Source: Lelliottia nimipressuralis
Lineage (GTDB): Bacteria > Pseudomonadota > Gammaproteobacteria > Enterobacterales > Enterobacteriaceae
Direction of reading: 5' to 3'
DNA: 64,000 nucleotides
Assembly (NCBI RefSeq): GCF_004402045.1
Contig: NZ_SOMG01000030.1
Location: 248,001 to 312,000 of the forward strand
Shown here: in pieces, positions 43,162 through 52,127 of the stretch
How positions within the stretch are numbered: position 1 is the stretch's first letter
Layout of the letters: every line of letters begins with the position of its first letter
Notes under the pieces: model-generated
What the model was told of the DNA's origin: nothing
Databases searched by the model: none
What the model saw: only the letters and a program-made list of their open reading frames with translations
Made by a program: the position numbers and the translations under genes

Positions 43162-44073
43162 ATGTGGTCAGATTATTCTCTTGAAGTGGTCGATGCTGTC
43201 GCGCGTAACGGCAGCTTTAGCGGTGCGGCGCAGGAGTTGCACCGCGTCCCTTCGGCTATCAGCTACACCGTGCGTCAGCTTGAGGAATGGCTGGCGGTTC
43301 CGCTGTTTGAACGGCGACATCGTGATGTGGAATTAACGCCCGCAGGCGCGTGGTTTTTAAAGGAAGGGCGTTCTGTTATCAAAAAAATGCAGATCACCCG
43401 TGAACAGTGTCAGCAGATCGCTAACGGCTGGCGAGGACATCTTTCCATCGCGGTGGATAACATCGTTAAGCCGGAGCGCACCCGGCAAATGATCGTCGAT
43501 TTCTATCGTCATTTTTCTGATGTCGAACTGCGGGTCTCGCAGGAGGTGTTCAACGGCGTCTGGGATGCGCTGGCGGACGGTAGGGCAGAGATGGCGATTG
43601 GGGCCACGCAGGCGATCCCGGTCGGGGGGCGGTACGCCTTCCGAGATATGGGCATGCTGAGCTGGAAGTGCGTGGTGGCAAGCGATCATCCATTGGCGGC
43701 GATGGAAGGGCCGTTGAGCGACGATACGTTACGCAACTGGCCGTCTCTGGTGCTGGAGGATACCTCCCGTTCATTGCCCAAGCGTATCACCTGGCTGCTG
43801 GATAACCAGCGGCGGGTGGTGGCACCTGACTGGGAATCGTCGGCAACGTGCCTCAGTGCCGGACTGTGCGTCGCGATGGTGCCCGTTCATTTTGCGCGCG
43901 CCAGAATCGATACCGGAGAATGGGTTGAACTGACGCTGGAGAATCCATTCCCGGATGCGGCCTGCTGCCTCACCTGGCAGCAAAGTGACGTCTCGCCCGC
44001 CATGGCGTGGCTTCTGGATTATCTGGGAGACAGCGAAACGCTTAACCGGGAATGGTTACGGGAGCCAGCGTAG
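43162..44073 (+). CDS. punR: LysR-type regulator PunR (YdhB)
   Basis: A 303-residue LysR protein: the winged helix MWSDYSLEVVDAVARNGSFS then GAAQELHRVPSAISYTVRQL, and a C-terminal periplasmic-binding-like effector domain. In E. coli YdhB/PunR activates punC in response to adenosine. I chose ATG 43162 because the long upstream frame is antisense to punC. The 115-base gap between the two divergent starts should hold its operator. Confidence 0.93.
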   Translation: MWSDYSLEVVDAVARNGSFSGAAQELHRVPSAISYTVRQLEEWLAVPLFERRHRDVELTPAGAWFLKEGRSVIKKMQITREQCQQIANGWRGHLSIAVDNIVKPERTRQMIVDFYRHFSDVELRVSQEVFNGVWDALADGRAEMAIGATQAIPVGGRYAFRDMGMLSWKCVVASDHPLAAMEGPLSDDTLRNWPSLVLEDTSRSLPKRITWLLDNQRRVVAPDWESSATCLSAGLCVAMVPVHFARARIDTGEWVELTLENPFPDAACCLTWQQSDVSPAMAWLLDYLGDSETLNREWLREPA

Positions 44074-44090
44074 CTGGCCCCGTAAAGCGA

Positions 44091-45116
44091 TTAACGACGG
44101 TAGTCGCGGAACGGACCATCCGCTACGGAACGGCGTTCGATAAGGCGCGGGTGAACTTCAATGGACTGCGACTCTTCACGTTTGTTGACGATCCTGTCCA
44201 TCAGCATATTGAAGGCCGTTTCGCCCAGCGAATCTTTCGGCTGGTGAATGGTGGTCAACGCTGGCGTGAAGTAACGCGCGTTACGCACGTTGTCATACCC
44301 GATCACGGAAATATCCTGCGGTACGCGCAGACCCAGTTCATCGGCTGCGCAGAGCGCGCCCATGGCCATGATATCACCTCCGCAGAAAACGGCGGTCGGA
44401 CGGTGCTGCTGGGAAACGATCTGCTGCATTGCGCGGTAGCCCGATTCCGGCTCAAAGTCACCCTGCACGATCCAGTTTTCCGGCACGTTGATCAGCGCTT
44501 CTTCCATCGCTTTCATGAAACCGGCCAGACGGCCCGCGCCGGTGTTGCGCTCCAGCGGACCCGGGATCACGCCAATCTCGCGGTGACCACGTTCGATCAG
44601 ATAACGACCGGCCATATAGCCGCCTTCAAAAGCGTTATCGATGACGGAATCGGTGAAGTCCGCGCGCGCTTCGCCCCAGTCCATCACTACCATCGGAATA
44701 TGGCGATACTCTTCCAGCATCGACAGCACGGATTCCGGATACTCGGAACACATCACCAGCAGGCCATCAACGCGCTTTTGCGCCATCATCGACAGGTAGG
44801 CGCGCTGTTTTTCAATGCTGTTCCACGCGTTGCCCAGAATCAGGGTATAGCCTTTCTGGAAGCAGTTTTTTTCTACCGCTTCAATGATTTCGGCAAAATA
44901 GGCCGCTTCACTGCTGGTTGCCAGCAATCCAATGGACTTGGTGTGATTAACCTTCAGGCTACGCGCAACCGCACTTGGCGAATAGTGCAGCTCTTTGATC
45001 GCTGCCCAGACGGCATTGCGCGTCTCTTCCGCTACGAAGCGGGTTTTGTTAATTACATGTGATACGGTTGTAGTGGAAACGTTTGCGCGTTTTGCTACGT
45101 CTTTAATTGTTGCCAT
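44091..45116 (-). CDS. purR: Purine repressor PurR
   Basis: A 341-residue LacI-family repressor (E. coli PurR 341) with [20 protein letters not shown] as DNA-binding helices, hinge helix [14 protein letters not shown], and a hypoxanthine/guanine corepressor domain. It represses purine synthesis genes and itself; two operators are visible, one upstream and one inside the gene. Confidence 0.98.
   Translation of the reverse strand: MATIKDVAKRANVSTTTVSHVINKTRFVAEETRNAVWAAIKELHYSPSAVARSLKVNHTKSIGLLATSSEAAYFAEIIEAVEKNCFQKGYTLILGNAWNSIEKQRAYLSMMAQKRVDGLLVMCSEYPESVLSMLEEYRHIPMVVMDWGEARADFTDSVIDNAFEGGYMAGRYLIERGHREIGVIPGPLERNTGAGRLAGFMKAMEEALINVPENWIVQGDFEPESGYRAMQQIVSQQHRPTAVFCGGDIMAMGALCAADELGLRVPQDISVIGYDNVRNARYFTPALTTIHQPKDSLGETAFNMLMDRIVNKREESQSIEVHPRLIERRSVADGPFRDYRR
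45075..45088. promoter_or_regulatory. PurR operator within purR
   Basis: GGAAACGTTTGCGC fits the PurR consensus core CAAACGTTTG and corresponds to the internal autoregulatory operator of E. coli purR. Confidence 0.6.
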
Positions 45117-45159
45117 TAAATGTCACTCCAGACCATATCCTAAACTCCTGAAAAACTTG

Positions 45160-45176
45160 AAGGTAAACGTTTGCCT
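45160..45176. promoter_or_regulatory. PurR operator upstream of purR
   Basis: AAGGTAAACGTTTGCCT is a near-palindrome matching the PUR box ACGCAAACGTTTNCNT, about 45 bases before the ATG. It is the expected position for autorepression. Confidence 0.75.
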
Positions 45177-45413
45177 TCTCTCACCCTTATTTCGCAATAT
45201 TGAGTTGCGGCACGCCGGGAAAACGACACGGGACGTCAGGAGGGGGTCAATGGCCGGTACGCTAATAAATTTAGCGTGGAATTTTGTCCTATCTTGATGA
45301 AAAGGGGAAGAGGTAAAGTGGTTATCAGTTTAAATCCAGGAAGATTTTTGACGTAAACTGTGCAAAAATGAGCAGGCTCACTTTTCGTGGGGGGATTAAA
45401 AGGAGAAAAATTG

Positions 45414-45503
45414 ATGAGTTCCGATCTGAAGTTTTCGCTGTTCACCACCATTATTGTGCTGGCTCTGATTGTCGCTGCTGGTCTGACGGCTGCGCTGCAC
45501 TGA
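45414..45503 (+). CDS. cydH: Cytochrome bd-I small subunit CydH (YnhF)
   Basis: A 29-residue single-helix membrane protein, MSSDLKFSLFTTIIVLALIV then AAGLTAALH, matching E. coli YnhF, which occupies the oxygen-channel region of cytochrome bd-I. AAAAGGAG lies 8 bases before the ATG. It sits between purR and ydhP as in E. coli, far from cydABX, and is easily missed because of its length. A GGAGGGAGA/TCTCCCTCC stem follows. Confidence 0.93.
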   Translation: MSSDLKFSLFTTIIVLALIVAAGLTAALH

Positions 45504-45666
45504 TTTACGCGGAGGGAGAGCGTTCTCCCTCCCGATCGTCCCGATTGTTACTTCTCATGCAAAAATCTTTTGCCATTTTGTTAACTTCTCATTTTTTGTG
45601 ATTGATGTCATGCTTTCTGCTTCTTTGTTCTGTGTCACCACATGACACGGCATCCGGAGTTGACGC

Positions 45667-46833
45667 ATGAAAATCAATTTTCCCCTGCTGGCCCTGGCGA
45701 TTGGCGCTTTTGGGATTGGCACCACTGAATTCTCCCCGATGGGGTTACTGCCTGTTATTGCCCGGGGTGTGGATGTTTCGATCCCTGCTGCAGGCATGTT
45801 AATCAGCGCCTACGCTATTGGCGTAATGGTAGGGGCGCCGCTGATGACGCTTCTGCTTTCGCACCGCGCGCGTCGCAATGCGCTGATTTTCCTGATGGCG
45901 ATTTTCACCCTGGGCAACGTGCTTTCCGCCATTTCGCCGGACTACACCACACTGATGCTGTCACGCATTCTGACAAGCCTTAACCACGGCGCGTTCTTTG
46001 GGCTGGGGTCGGTTGTGGCGGCAAGCGTGGTACCAAAGCACAAGCAGGCGAGCGCCGTGGCGACTATGTTTATGGGCCTGACGATTGCCAACATTGGCGG
46101 GGTGCCGGCGGCAACCTGGCTGGGAGAAGTGATTGGCTGGCGTATGTCCTTCCTGGCGACGGCCGGGCTGGGCGTGATCGCGATGGTGGCGCTGTTCTTC
46201 TCCTTGCCGAAAGGCAGCGCGGGGGAACGTCCTGACGTGCGCCGGGAACTGTCGGTGCTGATGCGCCCACAGGTGCTCTCCGCGCTGCTCACCACTGTGC
46301 TGGGGGCTGGGGCGATGTTCACCCTTTACACCTATATTTCGCCGGTATTGCATGACATCACCCACGCGACGCCTCTTTTTGTCACCGCAATGCTGGTGCT
46401 GATTGGCGTGGGCTTCTCGATTGGCAACTATCTCGGTGGGAAATTTGCCGACCGTTCCGTGAGCGGGACGCTGAAGGGTTTCTTAACTCTGCTGATTGTC
46501 ATCATGATCGCCATTCCATGGCTGGCACGTAATGAGTATGGGGCCGCCGTTGCGATGGTCGTCTGGGGGGCCGCTACCTTTGCGGTGGTTCCGCCGCTGC
46601 AGATGCGCGTAATGCGCGTCGCGCATGAGGCGCCTGGCCTCTCTTCTTCGGTCAATATTGGTGCCTTCAACCTGGGCAATGCGCTCGGCGCCGCGGCCGG
46701 TGGGGCCGTGATTTCAGGGGGACTGGGGTACAGCTTTGTGCCGGTGATGGGGGCAATCATCGCCGCGCTCGGCCTGCTGCTGGTGATGATGTCGGGTCGT
46801 AAACAGCCAGAAGCAGCCTGCGCTGCTGAATAA
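45667..46833 (+). CDS. ydhP: MFS transporter YdhP
   Basis: A 388-residue major facilitator of the arabinose-efflux (AraJ/YdhP) type with 12 helices; the start MKINFPLLALAIGAFGIGTT is characteristic. The substrate is unknown. The N-terminal half has the family GTTEFSPMGLLPVIA stretch. Convergent with sodB, sharing a terminator. Confidence 0.94.
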   Translation: MKINFPLLALAIGAFGIGTTEFSPMGLLPVIARGVDVSIPAAGMLISAYAIGVMVGAPLMTLLLSHRARRNALIFLMAIFTLGNVLSAISPDYTTLMLSRILTSLNHGAFFGLGSVVAASVVPKHKQASAVATMFMGLTIANIGGVPAATWLGEVIGWRMSFLATAGLGVIAMVALFFSLPKGSAGERPDVRRELSVLMRPQVLSALLTTVLGAGAMFTLYTYISPVLHDITHATPLFVTAMLVLIGVGFSIGNYLGGKFADRSVSGTLKGFLTLLIVIMIAIPWLARNEYGAAVAMVVWGAATFAVVPPLQMRVMRVAHEAPGLSSSVNIGAFNLGNALGAAAGGAVISGGLGYSFVPVMGAIIAALGLLLVMMSGRKQPEAACAAE

Positions 46834-46836
46834 ACC

Positions 46837-46866
46837 AAAAACGCAGAAGGGCGAACCCTTCTGCGT
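46837..46866 (-). terminator. Terminator between ydhP and sodB
   Basis: ACGCAGAAGGG/CCCTTCTGCGT is an 11-base stem with a CGAA loop. On the minus strand it is followed by TTTTTGG, making it the sodB terminator. Confidence 0.85.
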
Positions 46867-46871
46867 GTCTC

Positions 46872-47453
46872 TTACGCGGCGAAGTTCTTCGCCACAAAGT
46901 CCCAGTTAACCAGCGCCCAGAAGTGCTCCAGGTAGTTCGGGCGCGCGTTACGGTAATCAATGTAGTAAGCGTGTTCCCAAACGTCCACGGTCATCAGCGG
47001 CTTAGCGCTGGTGGTTAGCGGGGTACCCGCGTTAGAAGTGGAAACGATAGCCAGTTTGCCATCAGCCTCTTTTACCAGCCACGTCCAGCCAGAGCCGAAG
47101 TTCTTGATAGCGGCATCGGTGAACTTCGCTTTGAAATCTGCGAAGCTGCCAAATGCGGCGTTAATGGCGGTAGCCAGTTCACCGGCAGGTTCGCCACCGG
47201 CATTCGGCGCAAGGCAGTGCCAGTAGAAGGTGTGGTTCCACACCTGAGCCGCGTTGTTAAATACGCCACCCTCTGAGCTGCGGACGATCTCTTCCAGCGT
47301 TTTGCCTTCAAAATCGGTACCCTTGATCAGGTTGTTCAGGTTTGTGACGTACGTCTGGTGATGCTTGCCGTAATGATATTCCAGGGTTTCCGCAGAAATG
47401 TGCGGTGCCAGGGCGTCTTTTGCATACGGTAGTGCAGGTAATTCGAACGACAT
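46872..47453 (-). CDS. sodB: Iron superoxide dismutase SodB
   Basis: A 193-residue Fe-SOD (E. coli 193). Metal ligands sit in [14 protein letters not shown] and [11 protein letters not shown]. Start [15 protein letters not shown] with AAGGAGAGAAGC before it; upstream in-frame codons are leader. In E. coli the leader is a target of RyhB with iron control, which is likely here but not tested. Confidence 0.98.
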   Translation of the reverse strand: MSFELPALPYAKDALAPHISAETLEYHYGKHHQTYVTNLNNLIKGTDFEGKTLEEIVRSSEGGVFNNAAQVWNHTFYWHCLAPNAGGEPAGELATAINAAFGSFADFKAKFTDAAIKNFGSGWTWLVKEADGKLAIVSTSNAGTPLTTSAKPLMTVDVWEHAYYIDYRNARPNYLEHFWALVNWDFVAKNFAA

Positions 47454-47576
47454 TGCTTCTCTCCTTATTGTATTTTGGCGTTGCCAATAACCACACAGAC
47501 AACATGGACAGGATAGCAAATTGAAAGGGTATGCAAAAGAGGAACTTACCCTGCCACGAGCGCGGCAGGGCAGGGG

Positions 47577-48350
47577 TTAGCGAATGGTTTTTGGCGTCAT
47601 CACGCGACGCGCGCCGACGTAATGACGTACCCAGTAGTCTTCGCTAAGTGAAGTGATCTGAATATCCTGGCCGCTACGCGGTGACTGGATGAATTTCCCG
47701 TTGCCGACATAAACGCCAACGTGGTCAGCTGTGCCGCGGCCCTGAGTGCGGAAGAACACCAGATCGCCGTTTTCCAGCTCACCACGGTCAACCGGGGAAG
47801 CATCGCGCAGATGGTACATCTCATTGGCGGTGCGAGGAATGCGGAACTTGACCAAATCTTTATAGGCGTAATAGACGAGGCCGCTGCAGTCAAAACCGGT
47901 ACGCGGCGAACTGCCACCCCAGTGATAAGGTTTGCCAATCTGCCCCATCAGTTTGTTCATCGCGGTTTTTTGCGCTTTCTGTACGCGCACTTTATGCACT
48001 TCCGCAATTTTCGTGACTTTTGTGCACTTCGCTTTGTGGCCTTTACGCGTGATGCATTTTTCAGTAACGAGGTTAGCGGCGGTTAACGAAGTTTTATTTT
48101 TGGCGGTGTGGGCAGTGCGGGAAGATTTGGTTTTCGTCTTGCTGGAAGCGGTCTGTTTAGTCTGTGTGGGTGTTTTTTTCTTGTCGTTCTTAGCGGTGGT
48201 TTTTTTCTTACGTTCTGTGGCTTTCACCAGATGGTTTTTTTGTACAGCAGAATGCCGCGCCTGCTGAGAGGCGTTTGCCACTGGCGTGAAAGTGAGTGAT
48301 GTAAACAGTAAAGCACAGAGCGTGATCGAGATTTTATTTATCCGCGCCAC
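47577..48350 (-). CDS. mepH: Murein DD-endopeptidase MepH (YdhO)
   Basis: A 257-residue periplasmic NlpC/P60 hydrolase that cuts D-Ala-mDAP cross-links. The start is GTG (48348-48350), MARINKISITL as in E. coli, followed by a signal peptide. Residues about 30-130 are a Lys/Thr/Ser-rich linker, shorter than in E. coli (271 total). The catalytic Cys is in TGFDCSGLVYYAY and His in ADHVGVYVG. Confidence 0.95.
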   Translation of the reverse strand: MARINKISITLCALLFTSLTFTPVANASQQARHSAVQKNHLVKATERKKKTTAKNDKKKTPTQTKQTASSKTKTKSSRTAHTAKNKTSLTAANLVTEKCITRKGHKAKCTKVTKIAEVHKVRVQKAQKTAMNKLMGQIGKPYHWGGSSPRTGFDCSGLVYYAYKDLVKFRIPRTANEMYHLRDASPVDRGELENGDLVFFRTQGRGTADHVGVYVGNGKFIQSPRSGQDIQITSLSEDYWVRHYVGARRVMTPKTIR

Positions 48351-48688
48351 TGGGCAGTCCCCTGATAAATGCAGGTCATCAATAATACCCGCGTGTGATT
48401 TACAAAGCCCGTCGATTCTAATCCATAAAAACCCAGAAAGTTAATAGCATTTTTCAATCTACAATCGTGTTTCGTAAGCAAGTGCAAAAAAATCCATCGT
48501 TCTGTCGCACATTTGCCCACTCCCTAAGCAAAACCCTGACTGCCGCAGGGGTAAACACCATTTGCAATGCAACTTTTCGTGACTCGGGGTAGAATGTATA
48601 AACGTGACAAAAATGTTATTTTCCGATGCCAGTCTGAACCGCTACAATGTCAGACGAATGCCGTAACAGAAGTTAAAGGAAGCAAGAC
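48351..48688. other. Divergent mepH-grxD intergenic region
   Basis: This gap of 338 bases contains no gene I can support. TAGAATGTAT at 48591-48600 is a possible grxD -10 region but lacks a well-spaced -35. The only ORF of any length is on the minus strand (48338-48520) and overlaps the mepH start without a ribosome site. Confidence 0.4.
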
Positions 48689-49036
48689 ATGAGCACCACT
48701 ATTGAAAAAATCCAGCGCCAGATCGCTGAAAACCCGATTCTGCTGTATATGAAAGGTTCTCCGAAGCTGCCAAGCTGCGGCTTCTCCGCACAAGCGGTTC
48801 AGGCGCTGTCCGCCTGTGGTGAGCGTTTTGCTTACGTTGATATCCTGCAGAACCCGGACATCCGCGCTGAGCTGCCTAAATACGCTAACTGGCCGACTTT
48901 CCCACAGCTGTGGGTAGACGGCGAACTGGTTGGCGGCTGCGATATCCTGATTGAAATGTATCAGCGCGGCGAACTGCAGCAGCTGATCAAAGAAACGGCG
49001 GCTAAGTACAAAACTGAAGAGCCGGACGCAGAGTAA
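48689..49036 (+). CDS. grxD: Monothiol glutaredoxin GrxD
   Basis: A 115-residue CGFS glutaredoxin (E. coli 115), with the active site in LPSCGFSAQAVQ and the glutathione-binding WPTFPQLWVDGELVGGCDI region. It carries and delivers Fe-S clusters. ATG 48689 has AAGGAAGCAAG upstream. In E. coli lhr lies between this gene and rnt; here the two are only 44 bases apart. Confidence 0.97.
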   Translation: MSTTIEKIQRQIAENPILLYMKGSPKLPSCGFSAQAVQALSACGERFAYVDILQNPDIRAELPKYANWPTFPQLWVDGELVGGCDILIEMYQRGELQQLIKETAAKYKTEEPDAE

Positions 49037-49050
49037 TTTTCTGCGGAAAT

Positions 49051-49082
49051 AAAAAAGCGACCTGATAAGGTCGCTTTTTTTT
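49051..49082. terminator. Bidirectional terminator between grxD and rnt
   Basis: AAAAAAGCGACC, a TGATAA loop and GGTCGCTTTTTT form a perfect hairpin shared by the convergent genes. Confidence 0.93.
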
Positions 49083-49731
49083 ATTCTTCGCTGTCGCCCA
49101 TCGGCAGTGGCCAGCCGCCCAGACGCTTCCAGCGGTTGACGATCTCACAGAACAGCTCTGCGGTGCGCTCCGTGTCGTACAGAGCGGAGTGCGCCTGCGT
49201 GCCGTCAAACTCAATCCCTGCCGTGATACAGGCTTTTGATAACACCGTTTGTCCCAACGCCAGGCCGCTCAGTGCGGCGGTGTCGAAGGTCACAAAAGGG
49301 TGGAACGGGTTTCGCTTGAGCGAAGCGCGCTCCGCGGCGGCCATGGTGAAGCTGTGATCGAAGGTGGCGTTGTGGGCTACCATGATGGCGCGGCTGCAGT
49401 TGCTGTCTTTCATACCTTTACGCACCATTTTAAAAATGGCGTGCAGCGCATCATATTCACTGACCGCACCACGCAGCGGGTTATGCGGATCGATACCGTT
49501 AAACGCCAGTGCTTCCGGCTGTAAGTTTGCCCCTTCGAAAGGTTCAACGTGGAAATGCAGCGTGGTGTCCGGTGTAAGCCAGCCCTGTTCATCCATCTTC
49601 AGCGTGATGGCGGCAATTTCGAGCAGCGCATCGGTTTTAGCGTTAAATCCGGCTGTTTCTACATCAATGACAACGGGATAAAAACCACGAAAACGGTCGC
49701 ACAGACCGCTAAATTGAGCGTTATCGGACAT
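49081..49731 (-). CDS. rnt: Ribonuclease T
   Basis: A 216-residue DEDD exonuclease for tRNA end turnover and 3' maturation of stable RNAs. Motifs: [10 protein letters not shown] (DE), [10 protein letters not shown] (D) and [14 protein letters not shown] (YxxxD/HD region). Start [20 protein letters not shown] is as in E. coli (215). Confidence 0.97.
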   Translation of the reverse strand: MSDNAQFSGLCDRFRGFYPVVIDVETAGFNAKTDALLEIAAITLKMDEQGWLTPDTTLHFHVEPFEGANLQPEALAFNGIDPHNPLRGAVSEYDALHAIFKMVRKGMKDSNCSRAIMVAHNATFDHSFTMAAAERASLKRNPFHPFVTFDTAALSGLALGQTVLSKACITAGIEFDGTQAHSALYDTERTAELFCEIVNRWKRLGGWPLPMGDSEE

Positions 49732-49827
49732 CAGGGTCTCTTACATGGGGAAAAAAGCAGAGCGCATTATGGCAAATTTTGCAGGGTGATGCAGTAAAAC
49801 TACGGGCGCACGTTGCGCCCTGAGGGA

Positions 49828-50235
49828 TCAGTTGCCCAGACCGCGACCGGCATCTTTGGCTTCAATCAGCTCGATTTTGTAACCGTCCGGATCTTCCACG
49901 AACGCAATCACGGTGGTGCCACCTTTTACCGGGCCTGCTTCGCGTGTGACGTTACCGCCGTTGCTGCGAATACGTTCACACGCTTCAGCCGCGTTGTCCA
50001 CTTCCAGCGCGATGTGACCGTATGCCGTGCCCAGCTCATAGCTGTCAACGCCCCAGTTGTAGGTCAGCTCGATAACCGCTTCGTCCGTTTCCGGGCCGTA
50101 ACCCACGAACGCCAGCGAGTATTTGTATTCCGGGTTTTCGCTGGTGCGCAGCAGTTTCATACCCAGTACGTTAGTGTAGAAATCAATCGAACGTTGCAGA
50201 TCGCCAACGCGCAGCATGGTGTGAAGTAGGCGCAT
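49828..50235 (-). CDS. gloA: Glyoxalase I (GloA)
   Basis: A 135-residue metalloenzyme (E. coli 135) turning methylglyoxal-glutathione hemithioacetal into S-lactoylglutathione. [20 protein letters not shown] opens the fold; metal ligands are His5, Glu56 (AVIELTYN), His74 (GHIALEV) and Glu122 (GYKIELIE). It follows nemA and nemR in the electrophile-defence operon. Confidence 0.98.
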   Translation of the reverse strand: MRLLHTMLRVGDLQRSIDFYTNVLGMKLLRTSENPEYKYSLAFVGYGPETDEAVIELTYNWGVDSYELGTAYGHIALEVDNAAEACERIRSNGGNVTREAGPVKGGTTVIAFVEDPDGYKIELIEAKDAGRGLGN

Positions 50236-50336
50236 AATTTCCTCATTAACCTGTGGAACAGACTGTTTTTTTTGAACAGAAACGATGTTTTAGTATAGCG
50301 GCGAAGTGTCGCCGCTATCAATGAACAATGGCGAGA

Positions 50337-51434
50337 TTACAGAGAAGGGTAGTCGGTGTAGCCTTCCGCGCCGCCGCCGTAGAAGCTTTCCGGACGCTGC
50401 GGGTTCAGCGCCGCTTTCTGCTGCAGACGGGCAACCAAATCCGGGTTGGCAATGTAGTCGCGACCAAACGCGACGGCATCGATCAGCCCTTTATTAATCA
50501 GATCGTCGGCTTTCTCTGGGGTATAGGCCCCCGCACCGATGATCACGCCGTGGAAACGTTCGCGCACTTTCTGGCGGAAAGCTTCAGTGTAAGGCTTACC
50601 GCCGGCCCAGTCCGGCTCGGACATGTGCAGATACGCGATACCGCGTTTCGCCAGCTCTTCAATCAGATAGAGCGCGTCGGCTTCTTCATTCGGACCATTG
50701 TCAACGTTCTGGAAAGAACCGATTGGGGAAACGCGAATGCCGATACGGTCCGGGCTCCACTCCTGGCAAACGGCATCAACCACTTCTAGCACCAGGCGGG
50801 CACGGTTTTCGACGCTGCCGCCATACTGGTCGGTGCGGTGGTTAGACGACGGCGACAGGAACTGGTGCAGCAGATAGCCATGAGCGGAGTGCAGCTCAAC
50901 CAGGTCAAAACCGGCTTCGCGTGCGTTAGCCACGGCCTGGCGGAAATCGTTAACGATACCCGGTATTTCATCCAGCTCCAGTGCGCGTGGCATAGAGGTA
51001 TCCACGCGGATCGCATTACCGTTTTCATCACGCAGAGAAGTACGGGTATTTGCACTCAGGGCCGAAGCGGAAACCGGAGCCTGGCCGCCTGGCTGAATGC
51101 TGTTGTGAGAAATACGACCGGTATGCCACAGCTGGACCGCAATACGACCCTCTTCAGCGTGGACGCCCGCGGTGATTTTCTGCCATGCAGCAATCTGTTC
51201 CGGGCTGTGAAGACCCGGTGCACCTGCGTAACCTTTAGCCTGTGCAGAAATCTGCGTGGCTTCGGTGATGATCAGGCCAGAGCTGGCGCGCTGACGATAG
51301 TATTCACCCATCAGTGGGGTTGGGATATCACCCGGCTCAATGCTGCGCAGACGGGTAAGCGGAGCCATGAACACGCGGTTTGGCGCCGTGACGGCACCCA
51401 CTTTCAAGGGGGTAAAGAGTTTTTCAGCTGACAT
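50337..51434 (-). CDS. nemA: N-ethylmaleimide reductase NemA
   Basis: A 365-residue Old Yellow Enzyme flavoprotein (E. coli 365) that reduces electrophilic alkenes, nitro compounds and chromate. FMN/substrate motifs: [25 protein letters not shown] with the paired His/His-type site, and [14 protein letters not shown]. It is downstream of its repressor nemR and upstream of gloA. A second NemR-like half-site (TAGACCAGTCGACTAG) lies in the 52-base nemR-nemA gap. Confidence 0.97.
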   Translation of the reverse strand: MSAEKLFTPLKVGAVTAPNRVFMAPLTRLRSIEPGDIPTPLMGEYYRQRASSGLIITEATQISAQAKGYAGAPGLHSPEQIAAWQKITAGVHAEEGRIAVQLWHTGRISHNSIQPGGQAPVSASALSANTRTSLRDENGNAIRVDTSMPRALELDEIPGIVNDFRQAVANAREAGFDLVELHSAHGYLLHQFLSPSSNHRTDQYGGSVENRARLVLEVVDAVCQEWSPDRIGIRVSPIGSFQNVDNGPNEEADALYLIEELAKRGIAYLHMSEPDWAGGKPYTEAFRQKVRERFHGVIIGAGAYTPEKADDLINKGLIDAVAFGRDYIANPDLVARLQQKAALNPQRPESFYGGGAEGYTDYPSL

Positions 51435-51486
51435 AAAGACTCCTGAGTAGACCAGTCGACTAGTAATGAGTTAAAAAAAACGCCTG

Positions 51487-52086
51487 CTATACGCCAGGCG
51501 CAGTAATGCTGTTTTTCACATGTGCCAGTGCGCTTTCCAGCGGCACGGCACTGCGCGAAATTTTTGCCTGCAGGTTAGCGCCTAACCAGAGCGCATATAA
51601 CACCTGCGCCTGGGTTAACGGCTCGCCGGAAAAGGCCAGCGTTTTTTCATCGCGGCCTTTCTCCAGCGCCTGGGCCAGCAGGGCGATAACACCGCTGGCA
51701 CCCTTATCCATCGCTGTACGCATATCTTCTGAAAGATCGCACACTTCGGCAGACAGTTTGACCGTCAGGCATCCGCTGATAATGCCCTGCTGGCAGAACT
51801 GGTTCAGCGTTTCCTGATAGTAATTCAGAACACGATCGCGATAGTTACCTTCACCCGAGGCAAAGTGGGTCGCCAGACGCTGGTGATAGCCAGCGTAATG
51901 ACGTTCCAGCATTGCCACGCCAAAAGCCTCTTTGGACCGGAAGTAGTGATAAAACGACCCCTTCGGTACTTCGGCGGTTTTTAACAGTTCGCTCAACCCC
52001 ATACCGGTAAACCCGCGATGCATGCAAAGCCGCTCGCCGGTAGCCAGTAAATGTTCGCGGGTATCGTGTTCAGTATTTCTGCTCAT
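51487..52086 (-). CDS. nemR: TetR-family electrophile/HOCl sensor NemR
   Basis: A 199-residue repressor. The N-terminal helix-turn-helix (LSELLKTAEVPKGSFYHYFR) is nearly the E. coli sequence, and the redox-reactive cysteine region GCLTVKLSAEVCDLSEDM is kept. Quinones, hypochlorous acid or methylglyoxal inactivate NemR in E. coli and release nemRA-gloA. A matching palindrome lies just upstream. Confidence 0.96.
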   Translation of the reverse strand: MSRNTEHDTREHLLATGERLCMHRGFTGMGLSELLKTAEVPKGSFYHYFRSKEAFGVAMLERHYAGYHQRLATHFASGEGNYRDRVLNYYQETLNQFCQQGIISGCLTVKLSAEVCDLSEDMRTAMDKGASGVIALLAQALEKGRDEKTLAFSGEPLTQAQVLYALWLGANLQAKISRSAVPLESALAHVKNSITAPGV

Positions 52087-52099
52087 GGCCGCACTCTAA

Positions 52100-52115
52100 T
52101 AGACCGTTCGGTCTA
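52100..52115. promoter_or_regulatory. NemR operator
   Basis: TAGACCG-TT-CGGTCTA is a perfect 7-base dyad 14 bases before the nemR start, where a TetR-family autorepressor would bind. Confidence 0.75.
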
Positions 52116-52127
52116 ATGCAAGCGAGT

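Noticed and set aside
44052..45062. 336-codon plus-strand frame opposite purR
   Set aside because: PurR is certain on the minus strand; the other frame is a codon-bias artefact.
50295..50318. ATAGCGGCGA/TCGCCGCTAT hairpin between nemA and gloA
   Set aside because: A strong stem but no T-run on either strand; I could not decide between attenuator, processing site and chance, so it is not listed as a terminator.
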